Source: a virus | Direction: 5' to 3' (one strand) | Virus record (IMG/VR): IMGVR_UViG_3300025151_000144 | Span: 1-34,447 of that record | Length of the DNA stretch: 34,447 bases | Shown here: piece by piece, positions 31,601 to 34,447 of the stretch | Layout of the letters: every line of letters begins with the position of its first letter | How positions within the stretch are numbered: position 1 is the first letter of the stretch | Translations under genes and position numbers: made by a program | Notes under the pieces: generated by a model | Database searches by the model: none | Told to the model about the DNA's origin: nothing | The model's input: the letters and a program-made list of their open reading frames with translations, nothing else

Positions 31601-34404
31601 ATGAAACTATCTCTTTCTATGATGATGGTAATGATGATGGAATTTATCATTTCTATCCGGCATCGGCAAATTATAAATCACCCATTGAATTTAGTGATGA
31701 ATATAGTCAAAATATAGTCAATCTTTATCCTCAACTTGATAGAGATAACATTGATGATAATCCAAAACCATCAAGAAGTTATGCCAATAGATTCCCTGTT
31801 GGTAACGTAACCACAAATGAACTAAAGAAGAGTCTTACAAAAGAAAGTACGGATAAATTTATAAAATCAATTGGTCTAGGAAATACTGTTACAAATGTCG
31901 GATCTATTGTCAATAGTGGATGTACGATTACTTTAGGGAATAATCACAATCTTGGCGGTATTACAACTTTAAGTGTTAGTAGTTCTGGTAATTTTAATAG
32001 TGCAGATGTCGGAACTCATTATAACGTCAAGATTATTCCCGATAGTTCCAATCTCAATGACTGGACAGGTGCTCTTGCTACAGTAGTAATTAGTGGCACT
32101 AGTGTTAGTAGTATCACAGTAACAAATCCTGGTTCTGGTTTTGCTAGTGGTGATACTCCCACCGTTGATTTAACTAGATTTATTGGTACACCAACTTTAG
32201 TTCTGAACAATTTAAATGCCAATGAATTAACAGGTGCCGAAAATCTGGTGGTTCAATTTACCGGTTCTGGAACTACACCAGATTCATATCACATTATAAA
32301 ATCTGTTCCTAGTGCTAATCAAATCACGATTCATGCATCAAGTGTGAATATTGACACGGATCAATATGCATTTATTGTCGGTCCTGCTGTTTCTGCCACT
32401 GTTAGTGGATCAGGAACAGAAAAAACATTTACTTGTGATCAAGCTCATGGACTGGCAGTTGGTAGTAAATTTGAGCATAAAAATGGTGTGAGCGGTCAAG
32501 CTGATGCCTCAGTCGGACCATTTGTTGTAAATACTGTTACTAGTCCTACAATATTTACTGCCGATGTTGGAACGGTATCGGTGAGCACTGGTTGGGTACT
32601 CAAACACGGATTGTCGGCACATAATGCCACAACAGGAAAAGGTGGAGAGAATATTAATGTAAGAGGTGTTCAATTATTTGATAGAGAAATTGCCAAAGTT
32701 AATACGGCAATAGATTCCACAGGAACTTCTTTGATATTCACTCCTCTTAACAGTCAAACAAATGTCAATAAAAGATTTGGATATGGTGATTATATTCAAA
32801 TAGAAGATGAAATCCTTAGAATTGCATCCAAGACTGCAACTGGTAGTGATAATACATATGTGGTTATTCGTGGTGCTCTTGGAACAAGGGCTTCGGCACA
32901 TGCTGCCAATAGTTTAATTACAAAGATTAAACCAATCCCCATTGAATTTCACAGACCTTCTATTCTTCGTGCATCAGGTCATACATTTGAATATCTTGGA
33001 TATGGTCCTGGAAACTATTCTACGGCACTTCCACAAGTTCAGGTCAAAACCCTCACAGAAAGAGAAGAATTCCTCTCACAATCGCAGGAATCTGCCGCTG
33101 GTGCGGTTGTATATACCGGTATGAATGATAAGGGTGATTTCTATATCGGTAATCAAAAGAAATCTGCCCTGACTGGTGAAGAGACTACATTTGATACTCC
33201 AATTCCAACAGTTACAGGTGAAGATCCTTCTAGATTGAGTGTTGTATTTGATGAAGTAACAGTAAAAGATAGAATAGTTGTTGAGGGTGGAGAAGGTAAA
33301 AATGCATTATCACAATTTGATGGTCCCGTTACATTCTCACAGAACGTTAGATTCAAAGAAGATGTAACATTTACGGATCAGGTAAAAATCAAACCCGGAG
33401 ATACTGTAAAAGATTCAACATCCACGGCAAATGGTGCATTAGTTGTAGATGGTGGTGTCGGTGTTGCCGGAACCATGAACATTGGTGGTGGTATTGATGT
33501 TGATGGTCATACCGAATTAGATAACTTAAATGTATCTGGTATTTCTACATTTACTGGTGCTATTGATGCCAATGGCAATTTAGATGTGTCTGGTCATACC
33601 GAGTTAGATAATGTCAATGTTTCGGCAGCTTCAACTTTTGGTGGATTAGTTGATGCCAATGATGGTTTAGATGTTACTGGTCATACCGAGTTAGATAATG
33701 TCAATGTTTCGGCAGCTTCAACTTTTGGTGGATTAGTTGAAGTCAATGCTGGATTAAAGGTTGTTGGCTTAACTTCTGGTCGTGTTGTTCTTGCCGGAAC
33801 TGATGGTAAACTAGAGGACAGTGGAGATCTAACTTATAATGGTTCTACACTGTCAATAAGTAATACTACAGTTTCTGCAGATACAACATCTGGTGCTTTG
33901 GTTGTTGGTGGTGGTATTGGTGTTGGAAACAGAATTTTTGCACAAAACGGATTTGTTAATGCTAGTTCAAATTCAGAGAATATATTTGCAAGTACAGTCA
34001 AAATAACAAATTCTACAAATTCTAATAATAAAACATCAGGTGCATTAATTGTAAGTGGTGGTGTTGGAATTAGTAAAGATCTTAATGTTGGTGGTGATAT
34101 TACTGCATATGCAGAATCTGATTTACGTTTAAAAACCGATATCAATCCGATTGCCGATGCCGTCAATAAAGTTAAATCTTTGAGAGGTGTCACTTATGAA
34201 TGGAATGAGAATTCAACCCGTGAAGGACAGGATACAGGTGTAATTGCTCAAGAAGTTGATGCTCTTGGACTTCCAGGACTTATTCAAGAAAGAGATAATG
34301 GTTATCTTGCTGTTCGTTATGAGAGACTTGTTCCTCTCTTAATTGAGGCAATCAAGGAACTCAGTGATAAGGTTGACTCTTTAGAAGAAAGACTAAATAA
34401 CTAA
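28699..34404 (+). CDS. 1901-aa tail fibre with beta-helix and C-terminal S74 self-cleaving chaperone
   Basis: The protein opens with 'MPLNKLENFLKNVEGRILYV' and 'KPFKTVQRALLQAAR', then a pectin-lyase-like region with 'TTILLMPGEHEIDNRPG'. 'ITNSNSNFGQLALVSDG' lies near residue 520 and 'GHTFEYLGYGPGNYSTALP' near 1427; both have counterparts in the 1071-aa fibre. 'H-x-L-x-V' modules lie near 317, 874 and 1248. Three 29-residue repeats lie near 1603-1689, followed by 'SGALIVSGGVGISKDLNVGG'. The last 95 residues are a peptidase S74 chaperone: 'ESDLRLKTDINPI' with the catalytic Ser1807 and Lys1812, then 'VIAQEVDALGLPGLI' and a coiled-coil end 'LSDKVDSLEERLNN'. The chaperone should trimerise, help folding and cleave itself off before Ser1807. 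Fibre role is clear; receptor is unknown. Confidence 0.85.
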   Translation: MPLNKLENFLKNVEGRILYVSPADLDSTDAITNEGNSLTKPFKTVQRALLQAARFSYIVGNDNDATEKTTILLMPGEHEIDNRPGFSIENNSGTAVVKKPDETTFSLADLSLDVSTNFDLTQEDNDLYKFNSTEGGVIVPRGTSIVGLDLRKTKIRPKYVPNPTDIGVKSSAIFRVTGACYFWQFSIFDGLDSGEVYTDSKNFGATNRSKPTFSHHKLTVFEYADGVNNVKLPVSGTDTGLTDLDMYYAKVSNAFNAASNRPINENFPASTDGFAKQRPEWEIVGAFAENDIKISNIKAGDIPGVATSKVTVTTQSAHGLSVGTPINIKGVKPEDYNVSAIVASIDSNDNKKFTYFLPFFRQNLPTPATDVSGAVVTIETDTVSGASPYIFNVSLRSVFGMNGMHADGNKADGFRSMVVAQFTGVSLQKDDRAFTKYSKTNRSYDSAVIEKVTGGQLAVESSATTTDTKYHLDSGAIYREGWQSTHVKISNNAILQIVSVFAIGFAKHFQATSGGDASITNSNSNFGQLALVSDGFRKDAFQKDDTGFITHIISPQHIDTTEENIEWLQLETGTDVKVSTASTVYLQGYNSFDVKPPGINQGFRIGARQGDVLYFETGGFTYSANIVMTDGAAGSLTVGPPTATTISSVKEYAATVRTPSDGNTFHFSASHELTTGEKIIINTTDGDFPENIEVDKVYYAIYVNGTTIRIAVSESDAINNIPLKWYAAAGTNNIKILSRVSDKKVGEIGHPIQWNKDTGNWYIAISNPVGIVTAINNLTEPEIEPSYYKRITDSRSLDDKIYKLRTVIPKEISGSKNPENGFTLQESSSTGVRVDGDYAKVDNLTTSDYAFQRNPRFISSCTYSGGSAVVIAEKPHNLKVNDLVRVLDVRDSGNTTGDKDKGFNGDYLVTEVTDDLTFKYQPVSAPGSDATNVFAKSSGSVRITPSSDGQIPRFERKNLQSNVYIFRNETISFYDDGNDDGIYHFYPASANYKSPIEFSDEYSQNIVNLYPQLDRDNIDDNPKPSRSYANRFPVGNVTTNELKKSLTKESTDKFIKSIGLGNTVTNVGSIVNSGCTITLGNNHNLGGITTLSVSSSGNFNSADVGTHYNVKIIPDSSNLNDWTGALATVVISGTSVSSITVTNPGSGFASGDTPTVDLTRFIGTPTLVLNNLNANELTGAENLVVQFTGSGTTPDSYHIIKSVPSANQITIHASSVNIDTDQYAFIVGPAVSATVSGSGTEKTFTCDQAHGLAVGSKFEHKNGVSGQADASVGPFVVNTVTSPTIFTADVGTVSVSTGWVLKHGLSAHNATTGKGGENINVRGVQLFDREIAKVNTAIDSTGTSLIFTPLNSQTNVNKRFGYGDYIQIEDEILRIASKTATGSDNTYVVIRGALGTRASAHAANSLITKIKPIPIEFHRPSILRASGHTFEYLGYGPGNYSTALPQVQVKTLTEREEFLSQSQESAAGAVVYTGMNDKGDFYIGNQKKSALTGEETTFDTPIPTVTGEDPSRLSVVFDEVTVKDRIVVEGGEGKNALSQFDGPVTFSQNVRFKEDVTFTDQVKIKPGDTVKDSTSTANGALVVDGGVGVAGTMNIGGGIDVDGHTELDNLNVSGISTFTGAIDANGNLDVSGHTELDNVNVSAASTFGGLVDANDGLDVTGHTELDNVNVSAASTFGGLVEVNAGLKVVGLTSGRVVLAGTDGKLEDSGDLTYNGSTLSISNTTVSADTTSGALVVGGGIGVGNRIFAQNGFVNASSNSENIFASTVKITNSTNSNNKTSGALIVSGGVGISKDLNVGGDITAYAESDLRLKTDINPIADAVNKVKSLRGVTYEWNENSTREGQDTGVIAQEVDALGLPGLIQERDNGYLAVRYERLVPLLIEAIKELSDKVDSLEERLNN
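33505..33765 (+). repeat. Three tandem 87-bp coding repeats
   Basis: Units begin at 33505, 33592 and 33679 with ggtcatacc. The second and third agree almost base for base over about the first 60 positions. Each encodes a 29-residue shaft unit 'GHTELDNxNVS...'. The close match points to recent duplication. Confidence 0.85.
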
Positions 34405-34413
34405 AAAAGTATA

Positions 34414-34447
34414 ATGGCAAATTATATTAAGTCATTTAATTTTAGAA
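34414..34447 (+). CDS. Start of a further structural gene (cut by window edge)
   Basis: The ATG at 34414 opens a frame reading MANYIKSFNFR up to the window edge. I recall cyanophage fibre-like proteins beginning 'MANYIKSFNFRNGVQVDxDNF', so this is probably another fibre or baseplate protein. A CTAAATA word at 34393-34399, overlapping the end of the previous gene, might serve as its late promoter. Only 11 codons are visible. Confidence 0.5.
   Translation, partial: MANYIKSFNFR

Overview
The window is part of the late structural region of a T4-like cyanophage, a contractile-tailed myovirus of marine Synechococcus or Prochlorococcus. The identification rests on protein families: head completion protein gp4 at the left edge, a gp19/gp54-type tube protein, gp26-, gp27- and gp5-like baseplate hub proteins, very large modular fibre proteins with 'VGIGTTxP' and 'GALVVxGGxGIG' repeats, several 2OG-Fe(II) oxygenases, a small tRNA cluster and T4-type late promoter words (CTAAATA/ATAAATA). 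The DNA is AT-rich and almost all genes lie on the plus strand, packed end to end or overlapping by a few bases.

Layout. Bases 1-83 hold the start of gp4 on the minus strand. It is divided from the plus-strand tail operon by a 39-bp intergenic region with two face-to-face late promoter words. Bases 123-9231 hold the tail tube end and central hub: a tube-like protein, a gp26-like protein with a small downstream frame that a -1 frameshift would fuse to it (a tail-assembly-chaperone G/GT arrangement), a probable tape-measure protein, a hub protein carrying cell-wall hydrolase domains, the gp27-like ring, a gp5-like OB-fold protein without lysozyme, and a separately encoded beta-helical spike. 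Bases 9235-24735 hold fibre and adhesin genes: a 1071-aa beta-helix fibre, a 335-aa structural protein, a 2227-aa giant fibre, a subtilisin-like protease, a small fibre-tip-like protein and a glycine-rich adhesin. Bases 24735-27933 hold three small accessory proteins and three consecutive 2OG-Fe(II) dioxygenases, mostly overlapping.

Bases 27934-28646 form a short island of different character. It has a consensus sigma70 promoter (TTGACA, 17 bp, TATAAT), two small genes (one Phd/YefM antitoxin-like without a toxin) and tRNA-Ile(UAU), tRNA-Met(CAU) and tRNA-Leu(UAA). A new late promoter word then precedes a 1901-aa fibre ending in a self-cleaving S74 chaperone, and the first codons of another gene reach the right edge.

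How it fits together: the hub and spike genes build the cell-puncturing centre of the baseplate, with the wall-cutting activity apparently moved from gp5 to a neighbouring virion protein. The fibre block supplies host recognition. The hydroxylase cassette sits directly behind a glycine-rich protein with about 19 Pro-Gly dipeptides and a protease with a Pro-rich linker, which suggests, without proving, post-translational hydroxylation of virion parts. The observations most worth testing are the frameshift signal, the hub protein with a lambda-R-like domain plus a possibly rearranged M15 zinc site, the virion-cluster subtilase and the hydroxylase/adhesin association.
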